A stretch of DNA of 64,000 nt from contig PLRU01000093.1 in NCBI GenBank assembly GCA_003164045.1, forward strand, positions 58,166-122,165, given 5' to 3'. Origin of the DNA: Candidatus Lustribacter telmatis. GTDB lineage: Bacteria; Vulcanimicrobiota; Vulcanimicrobiia; Vulcanimicrobiales; Vulcanimicrobiaceae. The position numbers and the translations under genes are program-made. Shown in pieces: positions 25,454 to 33,922 of the stretch. The notes beneath the pieces were generated by a model. The model saw only the letters and a list, made by a program, of their open reading frames with translations, was not told where the DNA came from and did no database searches. How positions within the stretch are numbered: the first letter of the stretch is position 1; each line of letters starts with the position of its first letter.

Positions 25454-27529
25454 ATGGAGCGCTTGCTCCGAGCCCGTTCGATCGCCATCGTCGGCATCTC
25501 GCCGGAGACCGGCTCGATCGGCTTCAACTGCCTGCGCAATCTGGAGAACTTCGGCTTCGACGGCGAGATCGCGCTCGTCAGCCGCACTCGCTCCGAGGTG
25601 AACGGGCGGCCGTGCGTGCCGCAGGTGGACGAGCTCCCGTTCGGCGTCGATGCGGCGCTGCTGTGTTTGCCGCGCGCCGGTATCGTCAGTGCTCTCGAGG
25701 CGAGCGCTCGCCGCGGCATTGGTGCAGCGGTATCGTTCGCATCGGGATTCGCGGAAACCGGCGAGGCGGGCCGGATGGAGCAGCAGCGCATCACAGCGGT
25801 CGCTCGCGAGGCCGGGATGGCGTTCGTCGGACCCAACTGCATGGGGTTCGTGAACTACGTCGACGGTCTGCCGTACTTCATGCACGTGATGCCCGCGCGC
25901 CGGGCCGTTGACGGTCCCGCGCTCGCCGTACTGACGCAAAGCGGCGGCATGATGGCCGTCATCAACGAGATGGCGCGCGCTCGCGGCATGAACGTGTCCT
26001 ACGCCGTCTCGACCGGTAACGAAGCCGTCACCACGGTCGAAGATTTTCTCGAGGCGGTGTTGGCCGACGATCGTCCCGGTCCGGTTGCGATGTTCGTCGA
26101 ACAGATCAGGCACCCGCAGCGGTTCCTCGACCTGGCGCGGAGTGCCCAGGTCAAAGGCCGCCCGATCGTGCTGCTGCATCCCGGCCGTAGCGAGCGCGCG
26201 CGCGCCTCGGCGCGCTCGCATACCGGGGCGATGGCCGGCGATTACGAGGTAATGCGGGCCGTCGTCGCACACGCGGGCGTCGTCTTCGTCGATTCGCTCG
26301 ATGAGTTGATCGATCTCGCCGGCGTGATGACGCGGTTCCCCGTGCCGCCCGCGGGGGGAATCGGCATCTTTACGGATTCGGGAGCGTACAAGGGCCTCTC
26401 GATCGACCTGTGCGCCGCGAGCGGACTCGCGCTGCCGGAGTTGACGGCATCGAGCGTTGCGGCGATTGCACCGGAAATGCCGGACTTCGCTTCCGTCGAC
26501 AATCCGCTCGATCTCACGATGCATGCGCTGAGCAACCGGCAACTCTACGGCGCAGCGGCGGCGGCGTTCTGCGACGATCCCGGCATCGGTTGCATCGTCG
26601 CGGCCGTCATGTCGAGTCGCTCCAACGTGCCGATTTTGAACGAGGGCACGGCGCTCGACTCGCTGATGGCGACGGAGAAACCGGCTGCGGTGGCGTTTTT
26701 GGGGGAGTCGGAGTTACCGGCCGATGTGGTCGCGAGATTGCGCGCAAATGCATTTCCACTGTTTCGTTCGGGCGAGCGGGCGCTGCGCGCGATGGCCCAC
26801 TACACGCGTTACGGCGTACGCCGGCGCAGCGCGCCGGCCGCGGAACCCGTCCGGTGCCCGCGCATCGAGCCCGCGGGCGTCGTCCCGGAGCACCTCGCGA
26901 AAGGTGTGCTCGAAGCGGCGGGCATCCCGATTCCGGCGGGGGCTTTGGCGCGTTCCGCCGATGAGGCGGTTGCGATCGCCGGAGCGATCGGATTCCCCGT
27001 GGTGCTCAAGGCGCAATCGCCCGATCTTCCGCACAAAACCGACGCCGGCGGCGTGCTCGTCGGCATCGCGGACGATGCGGCGTTGCGCGCCGGCTGGGAG
27101 CGCGTGACGGCCGCGGTCGAGCGTTACCGCTCTGGCATCATCCTCGATGGTCTGCTGGTCGAGGCGATGAGTCCGCGAGGCGTCGAACTCGTCGTCGGCG
27201 CCAAGCGCGACGCGGAGTGGGGACCTATCCTTCTGCTCGGCGCGGGCGGCATTTTGATCGAAGTCATGACCGACTTCGTACTGCTGCCGGCCGATGCCGC
27301 CCGCGAGGACATCGCCGGTGCGCTCGCGCGGCTCAACGTTGCAAAACTGCTGCACGGCGTGCGCGGGGCGGCTGCGGCCGATTTCGATGCCGTGGTCGAC
27401 GCCGTGCTGCACGTCGGCGCGCTGGTGCGGGCGAACCCCGAAATTCTCGAGATCGACGTGAACCCGCTGGTCGCGTTCGAACGCGGCAGCGGCGTGTTGG
27501 CCCTCGACGCCCTTATCGTGACCGAATAG
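25454..27529 (+). CDS. ADP-forming acyl-CoA synthetase, probable feruloyl-CoA synthetase (FerA-like)
   Basis: About 691 residues from the chosen ATG. Order: CoA-binding Rossmann domain (LLRARSIAIVGISPETGSIG), succinyl-CoA-ligase-like domain with the phospho-histidine loop ARSHTGAMAGDY, and a C-terminal ATP-grasp domain (FPVVLKAQSPDLPHKTDAGGV). This is the NDP-forming acetyl-CoA synthetase family. FerA of Sphingobium SYK-6, which activates ferulate, belongs to it. Directly after an HCHL gene, ferulate or coumarate activation is the likely job. ATG 25454 fits the family N-terminus, though an in-frame GTG at 25421 overlapping ech is possible. Confidence 0.85.
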   Translation: MERLLRARSIAIVGISPETGSIGFNCLRNLENFGFDGEIALVSRTRSEVNGRPCVPQVDELPFGVDAALLCLPRAGIVSALEASARRGIGAAVSFASGFAETGEAGRMEQQRITAVAREAGMAFVGPNCMGFVNYVDGLPYFMHVMPARRAVDGPALAVLTQSGGMMAVINEMARARGMNVSYAVSTGNEAVTTVEDFLEAVLADDRPGPVAMFVEQIRHPQRFLDLARSAQVKGRPIVLLHPGRSERARASARSHTGAMAGDYEVMRAVVAHAGVVFVDSLDELIDLAGVMTRFPVPPAGGIGIFTDSGAYKGLSIDLCAASGLALPELTASSVAAIAPEMPDFASVDNPLDLTMHALSNRQLYGAAAAAFCDDPGIGCIVAAVMSSRSNVPILNEGTALDSLMATEKPAAVAFLGESELPADVVARLRANAFPLFRSGERALRAMAHYTRYGVRRRSAPAAEPVRCPRIEPAGVVPEHLAKGVLEAAGIPIPAGALARSADEAVAIAGAIGFPVVLKAQSPDLPHKTDAGGVLVGIADDAALRAGWERVTAAVERYRSGIILDGLLVEAMSPRGVELVVGAKRDAEWGPILLLGAGGILIEVMTDFVLLPADAAREDIAGALARLNVAKLLHGVRGAAAADFDAVVDAVLHVGALVRANPEILEIDVNPLVAFERGSGVLALDALIVTE

Positions 27530-27546
27530 GCCGTCGAGCGTCCGGT

Positions 27547-28011
27547 TTAGGCGTCTTCGCCGTCGATCAAAGCGGACAATAGCGTCCGAAGCAGCACGAC
27601 TTTGGCGGGTTTGAGGCGTGAGAAGAACTCCGCCTCTGCGGCGTCGACCGCTCTTTCACAGACATTGAGCACGCGCTTCCCTTCAGCGCTGAGGCTCACC
27701 AACAGCACGCGGCGGTCGTTGCGATCTTCCGTTCGCAGCACGAGCCGCTTTTGGGCCAGCGCCGCGGTCGACTCGTTCATCGCCTGCGAGGTTACGGACG
27801 AACGTCGTGCGAGATCGGCCGACGTAAGGCCGCCCTCCCGGGAAACGAGGTTCAGCAACAAGTACTGCGCGGACGTGATGCCGTATTCGCGGAGCGCTCC
27901 GTCGAGCATCGAACGAACGTCGGTCTCGAGGCGCCGAATGAGGTAGGACGTCCGTCGTACGTGCGGGGCAGCCGGCGATTGCCCTTGCTTCATCGCGAGA
28001 CCCGTTCGCAT
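27547..28011 (-). CDS. MarR-family regulator, probable ferulate-operon repressor
   Basis: About 154 residues from the ATG at 28011; the ORF opens further upstream with a TTG at 28086, and 27993 is also possible. A MarR winged helix spans GITSAQYLLLNLVSREGGLTSADLARRSSVTSQAMNESTAALAQK with the wing TEDRNDRRVLLVSLS. It converges on the CoA ligase gene 17 bases away. In Sphingobium and Pseudomonas, ferulate genes are controlled by MarR proteins (FerC, FerR) that release DNA on binding hydroxycinnamoyl-CoA. The same role is inferred here. Confidence 0.85.
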   Translation of the reverse strand: MRTGLAMKQGQSPAAPHVRRTSYLIRRLETDVRSMLDGALREYGITSAQYLLLNLVSREGGLTSADLARRSSVTSQAMNESTAALAQKRLVLRTEDRNDRRVLLVSLSAEGKRVLNVCERAVDAAEAEFFSRLKPAKVVLLRTLLSALIDGEDA

Positions 28012-28238
28012 CACCGAGTGTTTGCCGGTACGTGGAGGGTTGCCTGTCGCCGGCGCGTCGCCGAGTTCGAGCGGAATGCCCGCCAAGGCGCGGGCGTAGG
28101 CTCGGCTACGACCACACCATCCGCGTGTAACGCGCGCTCGCGCTCACCAAAAACGTCGCGCCGTCCTCGTGGATGGAGCCGTCGGCATTGAGACCCCTCG
28201 CATCGAGGTACGCGAGGCGCACCGGTCGCGGCACGGGA

Positions 28239-29429
28239 TCAGTGTTCGTTCGGGTCTTTGACCGATGGAATTGTCTGGATCTCGACACCGATGTTGTGGC
28301 CGTTTTGCCGCTGGACACGAACGATGTACGCATTTTGGATAATATCTCGCGTTGCCGGATCTATACTGATCGGACCTCGTGGACTCTCAAACTGCATGCC
28401 GCGCGCAAGTGCGAGCGTTTTGTCGGGATCCAGGTTTCCGCCCAGCTTCTCGGCGATCGTATAAATCGCGTTCATCACATCGAAACCGGCAACGTCTGCG
28501 AAGACCGGCACCTCAGTTTCGCTCCCATACGCTTTCCGATAGGCGCGAACGAACTTTCGATTAAGCGCCGACTCATGCGTATACGTATAGTTCGAGGCAA
28601 ACGTCAGCCCGAGCGTTATGTCGCCTATTGAATCGAGGTCTGACTCCGAGACGAGACTACCCGTCGAGAGAATTTTCGTACCGTCTTTTATAAGGCCGGC
28701 CGTTGCAGCAGCCTTGAGCATTTGCAATCCGCCGACATAGTTGAAAAAGCCATAGAGCGCTTGCGCCTTCGAATCGCGAACTTTTTGAATGTAGGCTGAA
28801 AAGTCTTGATTCGTAAGAGGAACGCGAGCCTCGCCCAAAATGCTCCCACCTTCGGCTTCGAACGAACGTCGAAACGCCGACCCTGCATCAATACCGGGGC
28901 CGTAATCTTGATACATGAGGTAAGCAGTTTTCATCCCATTCTGATACGCCCATTTTGCGAATGGAACCGTAAGTTGCGCCGTAGTAAAACCGAAGCGCAC
29001 TGTATATGGATTCTTGGCAATGATGCCCGACGTCGCTGCATTGACAATGAAGAACGGCTTCTTTGCTTGTGTCGAAACGTCGGCGATCGCGATAGCATTC
29101 GGAGTTGTCGTGGCGCCGATCAAGATATCGACATTTTCCTGAATAATGAGTTCTTGCGCCATACGGCGCGCGATCTCTGGAGCAATACCTGTGTCGTCGC
29201 GCTTCACGATCAGAATTTTACGTCCGGCTACCCGGTCGCCGTGCAGCGTCATGTACGCCTTTATCGCTGCGTCGAGACCCCGGCCGATATATTCCGGCGC
29301 GCCCGTGTACGAGTAGACAACACCGATTTTTAAAGGCAGCGGCTCGGCGCGAGCATCGCTGTACGCGAGGCACACCATGACGACCGTTAGTGACAAACAG
29401 GCAAAACGGCGCCAGCTAAACCACTGCAT
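28239..29429 (-). CDS. LivK-type solute-binding protein, parent of the 24-kb fragment
   Basis: About 396 residues starting at MQWFSWRRFACLS, with a classic signal peptide ending at SDARA-EP. Mature protein opens KIGVVYSYTGAPEYIGRGLDAA and keeps the Peripla_BP_6 fold to VKDPNEH. ATG 29429 overlaps the end of the Rieske gene by 14 bases, so the two are cotranscribed. Codons and base composition are less GC-rich than in flanking operons. The last third is duplicated near-identically at 24051. No transporter partner genes nearby. Confidence 0.9.
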   Translation of the reverse strand: MQWFSWRRFACLSLTVVMVCLAYSDARAEPLPLKIGVVYSYTGAPEYIGRGLDAAIKAYMTLHGDRVAGRKILIVKRDDTGIAPEIARRMAQELIIQENVDILIGATTTPNAIAIADVSTQAKKPFFIVNAATSGIIAKNPYTVRFGFTTAQLTVPFAKWAYQNGMKTAYLMYQDYGPGIDAGSAFRRSFEAEGGSILGEARVPLTNQDFSAYIQKVRDSKAQALYGFFNYVGGLQMLKAAATAGLIKDGTKILSTGSLVSESDLDSIGDITLGLTFASNYTYTHESALNRKFVRAYRKAYGSETEVPVFADVAGFDVMNAIYTIAEKLGGNLDPDKTLALARGMQFESPRGPISIDPATRDIIQNAYIVRVQRQNGHNIGVEIQTIPSVKDPNEH

Positions 29430-30732
29430 GCGTTTCGCCCTTATGCGTTTCGCGCAGCGTCTCAAAATCAGCGATCTCACTCAAAACCGCAACGGCACGA
29501 ACACGATAGAGCGCAGCGTCATATGGTGCTCGTGGTTCGATCCCGTTCTGTAATTCGCGGGCCAAGCGTAAGAGCATCCGCCGAGTCATGATGCCCGCTC
29601 GATCGGAGGCTACGAGATGTTCGCGCGAGCGGTCGACGAGCCGGCCTGGACCATGGCCGAAGGCGCTCGGCATGTTTTCTTGTAGGCACCGATCTTGATC
29701 GTTTACGCCGCGGATCCCCGTGAACGTCTCAGCGCGCTGAACATCGCGCGAAATCTCGTAGTCGTTTTCGCGATTTGCGCGCGGCAAATAGGTGTCGATA
29801 ATCGTGCCGTCCGGCATGCCGTACGACACGCGATCACGCAGCGGAGGAAAGAAGCCGCCCTCCTCGATACTGTCGATCTCATCCTGCGTGAATGGACGAT
29901 CGAGGCGATAGAGGTAATTAAATGTCATGACGTGATGATCGTCAACCGGTACCCAAGCGCGACCGTGAAGCATGTTCGTCCCGGAAATGAGGCTGTAGAA
30001 TGGCAAGAGCCAGTGTGTGGTGCGCCAGTAAAATTGATCTTCGCCAGACGTTCGGCGAGCGCCATAGAAGATGCCGTAGTCTGTTTCGCAGCCCTCCAGC
30101 ACGGGTGCGCCATCCTCTTGAATCGCAACAAGGCCAGGCGTTATGCCGCTAACCGGAACTTTCAGGCCACGGTGCAAGAACGTCAAATGCGAGCTGTCGA
30201 TTTCTCCCTCGAGGCCCTGCGCATAGTTACTCCGTTGCAGCCAACGTGATAAGTGCACGTGTCCCGCCGGTAAGGACGTCCATTCCAATTCCGGAACGAC
30301 AGCCTCAGCGTGTTTTGGGCCGAGGTTTACCCAAATCATGCCACCAACTTCGCGCGTCGGATACGAGGTGATGCCGACTTGCGGCTTCATTTTTTCGGCC
30401 CCCGATTTATCGACGTTCGGGATATCGACGCAGCGGCCGTCGACATCGAACTTCCAACCGTGATAGACGCATCGAAGCCCGCATTCTTCGTTTCGGCCGA
30501 AAAATAGCGGTGCAAGCTTGTGAGAGCAATATGGTTCGACTATACCAATCCTGCCGTCGGAATCGCGAAACGCCAAAAGATCTTCCCCGAGAAGTCGCAG
30601 CCGTAGCGGGGGTCCGTCGCTCACAACTTCAGATGAAAGTGCGGCAGGAAGCCAAAAGCGACGGAACAGCTCACCCATCGCGGTGCCCGGCCCGGTTTGC
30701 GCTAATAGCGCGTTGTCATCGTTAGAAAGCAT
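29416..30732 (-). CDS. Rieske non-haem iron aromatic oxygenase, large subunit
   Basis: A 438-residue oxygenase. The Rieske [2Fe-2S] site is CSHKLAPLFFGRNEECGLRCVYHGW (CxH...CxxH). The mononuclear iron site is in EGEIDSSHLTFLHRG (Asp, then two His). Length and motif context resemble the phthalate 4,5-dioxygenase/phenoxybenzoate dioxygenase branch, which works with a separate reductase and includes aryl ether cleavage and demethylation enzymes. No reductase is adjacent. Followed in the same operon by the SBP. Substrate unknown, an aromatic acid or aryl ether by context. Confidence 0.92.
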   Translation of the reverse strand: MLSNDDNALLAQTGPGTAMGELFRRFWLPAALSSEVVSDGPPLRLRLLGEDLLAFRDSDGRIGIVEPYCSHKLAPLFFGRNEECGLRCVYHGWKFDVDGRCVDIPNVDKSGAEKMKPQVGITSYPTREVGGMIWVNLGPKHAEAVVPELEWTSLPAGHVHLSRWLQRSNYAQGLEGEIDSSHLTFLHRGLKVPVSGITPGLVAIQEDGAPVLEGCETDYGIFYGARRTSGEDQFYWRTTHWLLPFYSLISGTNMLHGRAWVPVDDHHVMTFNYLYRLDRPFTQDEIDSIEEGGFFPPLRDRVSYGMPDGTIIDTYLPRANRENDYEISRDVQRAETFTGIRGVNDQDRCLQENMPSAFGHGPGRLVDRSREHLVASDRAGIMTRRMLLRLARELQNGIEPRAPYDAALYRVRAVAVLSEIADFETLRETHKGETHAVV

Positions 30733-30864
30733 GATTTCTCCAACGCGTTGAACAGAGAAAACGCGTATGCCATGGAAGTATCAGATGCCCGACCAGTTCC
30801 GTCAAGGCTATTCGCACGCAGAGAACTGTTTTTCTTCAACGTGGAAACTTTTAGGGAGTGAGCA

Positions 30865-31665
30865 TTGAGTCGAGCTGTAGCGGAAGAACCGTATCCGGTC
30901 CGATCGCTTGCAAAGGGCCTGGAGATATTACTCCTCTTCAAGAGCCCGGACCATCCGGTTCGCATCACGCAAGCGAGTCAGACACTCGGCATTTCTCCAT
31001 CGACAACACACCGATTATTATCAATGCTGCGTTCACGTGGATTTGCGCGACAAGATCCGAAAACGCACGCTTACTATGCAGGGCCAGCATTACTCGGTCT
31101 TGCTCAGTCTCTTCTTGAAGAGGGTGCGCTCTGCCGCGCCGCGCAGCTAGAATTGGAAACACTGGCGACACGTAGCCGCGAAACAGTCGTGCTAGCGGTG
31201 CTTCGCGGGAGCGAAGCGCACGTTATCGTCTCAGTAGAGAGTCCTGAAGCGCTACGCGTCGCACCGCTGCCGTGGCGATTCGGTGTTCCGGCGTACGCAA
31301 CTGCGGCCGGCAAAGCGTTGCTTGCCGAGTTGTCCCGATTACAAGTCCGTCGACTCTACTCAAAACCGAAGTTAGATGTACGGACTGTGCATACCATCGC
31401 CAAGCGCAGCGAGCTGGAGCGCGAACTCATAGAAGTTCGCAACTGCGGCTACGCGACGAGCTTTGGTGAAACAAATCTTAACGTCAATTCCGTTTCACTA
31501 ATAATCCGCGGATCAAAAGGGGAAGTGTACGGAGCACTCGGGTTACTGTGTCCGTCGCAACGCTTGCCGCGGGAGCGGGTCGTCGGCATGTTAGACGTTC
31601 TGAGGCGAAGCGCGGGCGTCATCGCGCGCCGCCTCGAGGCGTCGCTCTTTACCAACATCGACTAG
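30865..31665 (+). CDS. IclR-family regulator
   Basis: A 266-residue protein with an N-terminal winged helix (RSLAKGLEILLLFKSPDHPVRITQASQTLGISPSTTHRLLSML) and a C-terminal GAF-like effector domain (AYATAAGKALLAEL, TSFGETNLNVNSVSLIIRG). The TTG start at 30865 is supported by AGGGAG eight bases upstream. It is divergent from the Rieske-SBP operon (133 bases between starts) and is its likely regulator. IclR proteins commonly respond to aromatic acids. Confidence 0.92.
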   Translation: MSRAVAEEPYPVRSLAKGLEILLLFKSPDHPVRITQASQTLGISPSTTHRLLSMLRSRGFARQDPKTHAYYAGPALLGLAQSLLEEGALCRAAQLELETLATRSRETVVLAVLRGSEAHVIVSVESPEALRVAPLPWRFGVPAYATAAGKALLAELSRLQVRRLYSKPKLDVRTVHTIAKRSELERELIEVRNCGYATSFGETNLNVNSVSLIIRGSKGEVYGALGLLCPSQRLPRERVVGMLDVLRRSAGVIARRLEASLFTNID

Positions 31666-31816
31666 CGGCGACGATGTCACCGGACGGCATCGCGTGACCT
31701 CACGGTCAGCAGGGCGACGTTTATCGGATCCAGGCGGCGTCGCGCGTGAGAGGTCTGCAAGATGGCGTTCGGCCCTGGCGCGTTTCGGCACGGTCATCGA
31801 CGAAAAGAAGCCTAGC

Positions 31817-32656
31817 ATGAGCGGCACTACGACCGGACCAGCTTGTGGCATGCGATCGGACGGCGGCCGCGAACGAGACGGCAGGGAATGGGCAATCGTC
31901 CCCGCACCCGATACCGCAGTGACGCATCAGACTCAGAGCGCCGGAATCCAGTCTGTCGAGGTCGGCGTTTCAGTGCTGCACGCGCTCGCCCATTTCGGGC
32001 GGCCGGCGACGCTGGGCCAAATCGCCTCTCAGGCCAACATGCAGCCGAGTAAAATCCACCGTTATCTGTCAAGTTTCGTTCGCACCGGTTTCGCGCAGCA
32101 GACCGAGAGCGGCGAGTATGAATTGGGACCGGCGTTGCGCCGCTTGGGCTTTCTCGCCATCCGGCAGAGCGATCCGTATCGCATCGTTGCCGAGCGAACC
32201 GCCCGGCTTCGCGAGGCCAATGGTCACACGGTATTCCTTGCCGTTTGGGGCGACGCCGGCGTCACGATTGTACGCTGGCTAAACGGCGTCGATGCACCAA
32301 TGATCAGCTTCCGACTCGGTTCCACGTTGCCACTGCAACGCTCCGCGACCGGCAGACTCTATCTCGTCTACCTGCCAAAAAAAGTCACCGCGCAATTGCT
32401 CCAGCGCGAGCCTCCATTATCGAACCTCTCAGCGAAACTTGAAGAGATCCGCAGTTCCGGCTTTTCCACGTCGGTCGATGAGATTCTGCCGGGCGTGCGC
32501 GCCTTCGCTGCCCCGATTTTCGGCGCTGAAGGCGACTTGTTCGCATCCGTTACGGTGCTCGAGACAGGCAGCGCGGGGAGGTCTGACTCGGAAATCGTCA
32601 GGGACCTGCTTGTCGCCACGGCTGAAGCATCCGCCGACGTCGGGCATAACAGCTAA
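31817..32656 (+). CDS. IclR-family regulator, second copy
   Basis: About 279 residues from ATG 31817; the ORF is open further upstream but with arginine-rich shadow-type sequence. Winged helix: SVEVGVSVLHALAHFGRPATLGQIASQANMQPSKIHRYLSSFVRTG. Effector domain: PMISFRLGSTLPLQRSATGRLYLVY. It precedes the two tandem SBP genes and a Rieske gene by 70 bases in the same direction, with an operator-like dyad between. It is only distantly similar to the IclR at 30865. Confidence 0.9.
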   Translation: MSGTTTGPACGMRSDGGRERDGREWAIVPAPDTAVTHQTQSAGIQSVEVGVSVLHALAHFGRPATLGQIASQANMQPSKIHRYLSSFVRTGFAQQTESGEYELGPALRRLGFLAIRQSDPYRIVAERTARLREANGHTVFLAVWGDAGVTIVRWLNGVDAPMISFRLGSTLPLQRSATGRLYLVYLPKKVTAQLLQREPPLSNLSAKLEEIRSSGFSTSVDEILPGVRAFAAPIFGAEGDLFASVTVLETGSAGRSDSEIVRDLLVATAEASADVGHNS

Positions 32657-32690
32657 GACTTGCCACGGCGTGGATAAAAGAGTAGAATTG

Positions 32691-32709
32691 CGTTCACTAT
32701 AGGTGAACG
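32691..32709. promoter_or_regulatory. Operator dyad before the SBP-SBP-Rieske operon
   Basis: CGTTCAC-tatag-GTGAACG is a perfect 7-bp inverted repeat with a 5-base centre, 16 bases before the first SBP start. A third half-site-like ACGTGAA follows at 32719. The neighbouring IclR gene at 31817 is the natural candidate to bind here; not proven. Confidence 0.7.
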
Positions 32710-32725
32710 TATTTACTTTACGTGA

Positions 32726-33922
32726 ATGGATGGGAAGACGGTGAATTTGCTCAGCACCGCGCTCAAAATTGCCCTCGGAGTCCTACTGGCATTGACGTCC
32801 ACCGTCGCGCGGACCAATGCCGCGCCGTCGGCACCGCTCACGATCGACGTGGTCTTGTCGATGACGGGCGCGGGTGCAACTCTCGGAAAGGACGAGTCGC
32901 TAGCATTTGCGATTTTCGAAAAGACGAGCAACGCTAAGGGCGGCATCAACGGGCAGCCGGTGCACTTCGAGATCCATGACGACGCAACGAATCCGCAGGT
33001 TGCCGTTCAACTCGCAAGCGCGATTCTCGCGCGAGCGCCGGCGGTGTTCATGGGCTCATCGTTGGCAGCGAGTTGCGCTGCAATGGCGGCGCTCGTACCG
33101 CAGGGCCCGGTGCAGTTCTGCCTCTCTCCCGCCTTCGAGCCCAAGAATGGAGCGTACACGTTCGGTGCCGGCGGTTCGGTCGGGTACCTGCTTCCCGCGT
33201 CGTTCAACTACATCCGCAACGGAGGCTATACGCGCGTTGCGAGTATCGCCACGAGCGACGCCTCCGGGGTTTCGGGTGAGCGCAGCATGGACGATGCGAT
33301 CGCGCTTCCTGAGAACCGCAACATCAAACTTGTCGCACGGGAACACTTCGCCGTTGGCGATATCAGCGTGGCGGCGCAGATCGCGCGTATAGCCGCCTCC
33401 GGTGCGCAGTTAGTTTTTGCCTTTACGACTGGATCGGCACTCGGGACTGCGCTTCATGGTTTGAACGATGCTGGAATGAATCTGCCAGTATTTGCTACTA
33501 CGAGCGCAATGAACGTCCAGCAGCTCGCGAGTTACGCAAGTTTCATACCAAAGGAACTTCTTTTTGCGAGCAATGTGTTCATTGCGCCGGCACGGGGCGG
33601 AATCTTACGGCCGGTGCAGCAAGAATTCGGCGAAGCCTTTAAAGCGGCGGGGACCCCACCGTCACCGCTCCACTCGTACAGCTGGGACGCTGCGCTCATC
33701 GTTGTCTCAGGCTTGCGTCGCCTTGGCACGAACGCGACTGCTTCGCAATTACGCGCCTATATCGAGCAACTTCACGACTTTCCGGGCGTCAACGGCATCT
33801 ACGACTTCCGCATTGGCGATCAGCACGGCCTTACCGCCTCGTCGGTCGTGGTGTCGCGCTGGGACCCCAAGCTGGCGTATTGGATTCCGGTGAGCGACGG
33901 CGGCGGGGCGCCGCTTCGATGA
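32726..33922 (+). CDS. LivK-type solute-binding protein, subfamily member 1
   Basis: A 398-residue periplasmic receptor. Signal peptide near LKIALGVLLALTSTVARTNA-AP. Mature motifs: VVLSMTGAGATLG, GGINGQPVHFEIHDDATNPQVAVQLA and the subfamily's C-terminal signature GVNGIYDFRIGDQHGL...VSRWDPK. The same signature appears in the SBPs at 33919, 38178 and 57457, so these four are paralogues of one subfamily. Its stop overlaps the next SBP start (ATGA). No ABC partner genes. Confidence 0.9.
   Translation: MDGKTVNLLSTALKIALGVLLALTSTVARTNAAPSAPLTIDVVLSMTGAGATLGKDESLAFAIFEKTSNAKGGINGQPVHFEIHDDATNPQVAVQLASAILARAPAVFMGSSLAASCAAMAALVPQGPVQFCLSPAFEPKNGAYTFGAGGSVGYLLPASFNYIRNGGYTRVASIATSDASGVSGERSMDDAIALPENRNIKLVAREHFAVGDISVAAQIARIAASGAQLVFAFTTGSALGTALHGLNDAGMNLPVFATTSAMNVQQLASYASFIPKELLFASNVFIAPARGGILRPVQQEFGEAFKAAGTPPSPLHSYSWDAALIVVSGLRRLGTNATASQLRAYIEQLHDFPGVNGIYDFRIGDQHGLTASSVVVSRWDPKLAYWIPVSDGGGAPLR

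Noticed and set aside
24469-25842. 457-residue minus-strand ORF opposite the HCHL gene
   Set aside because: Antisense shadow; the plus strand matches HCHL along its full length.
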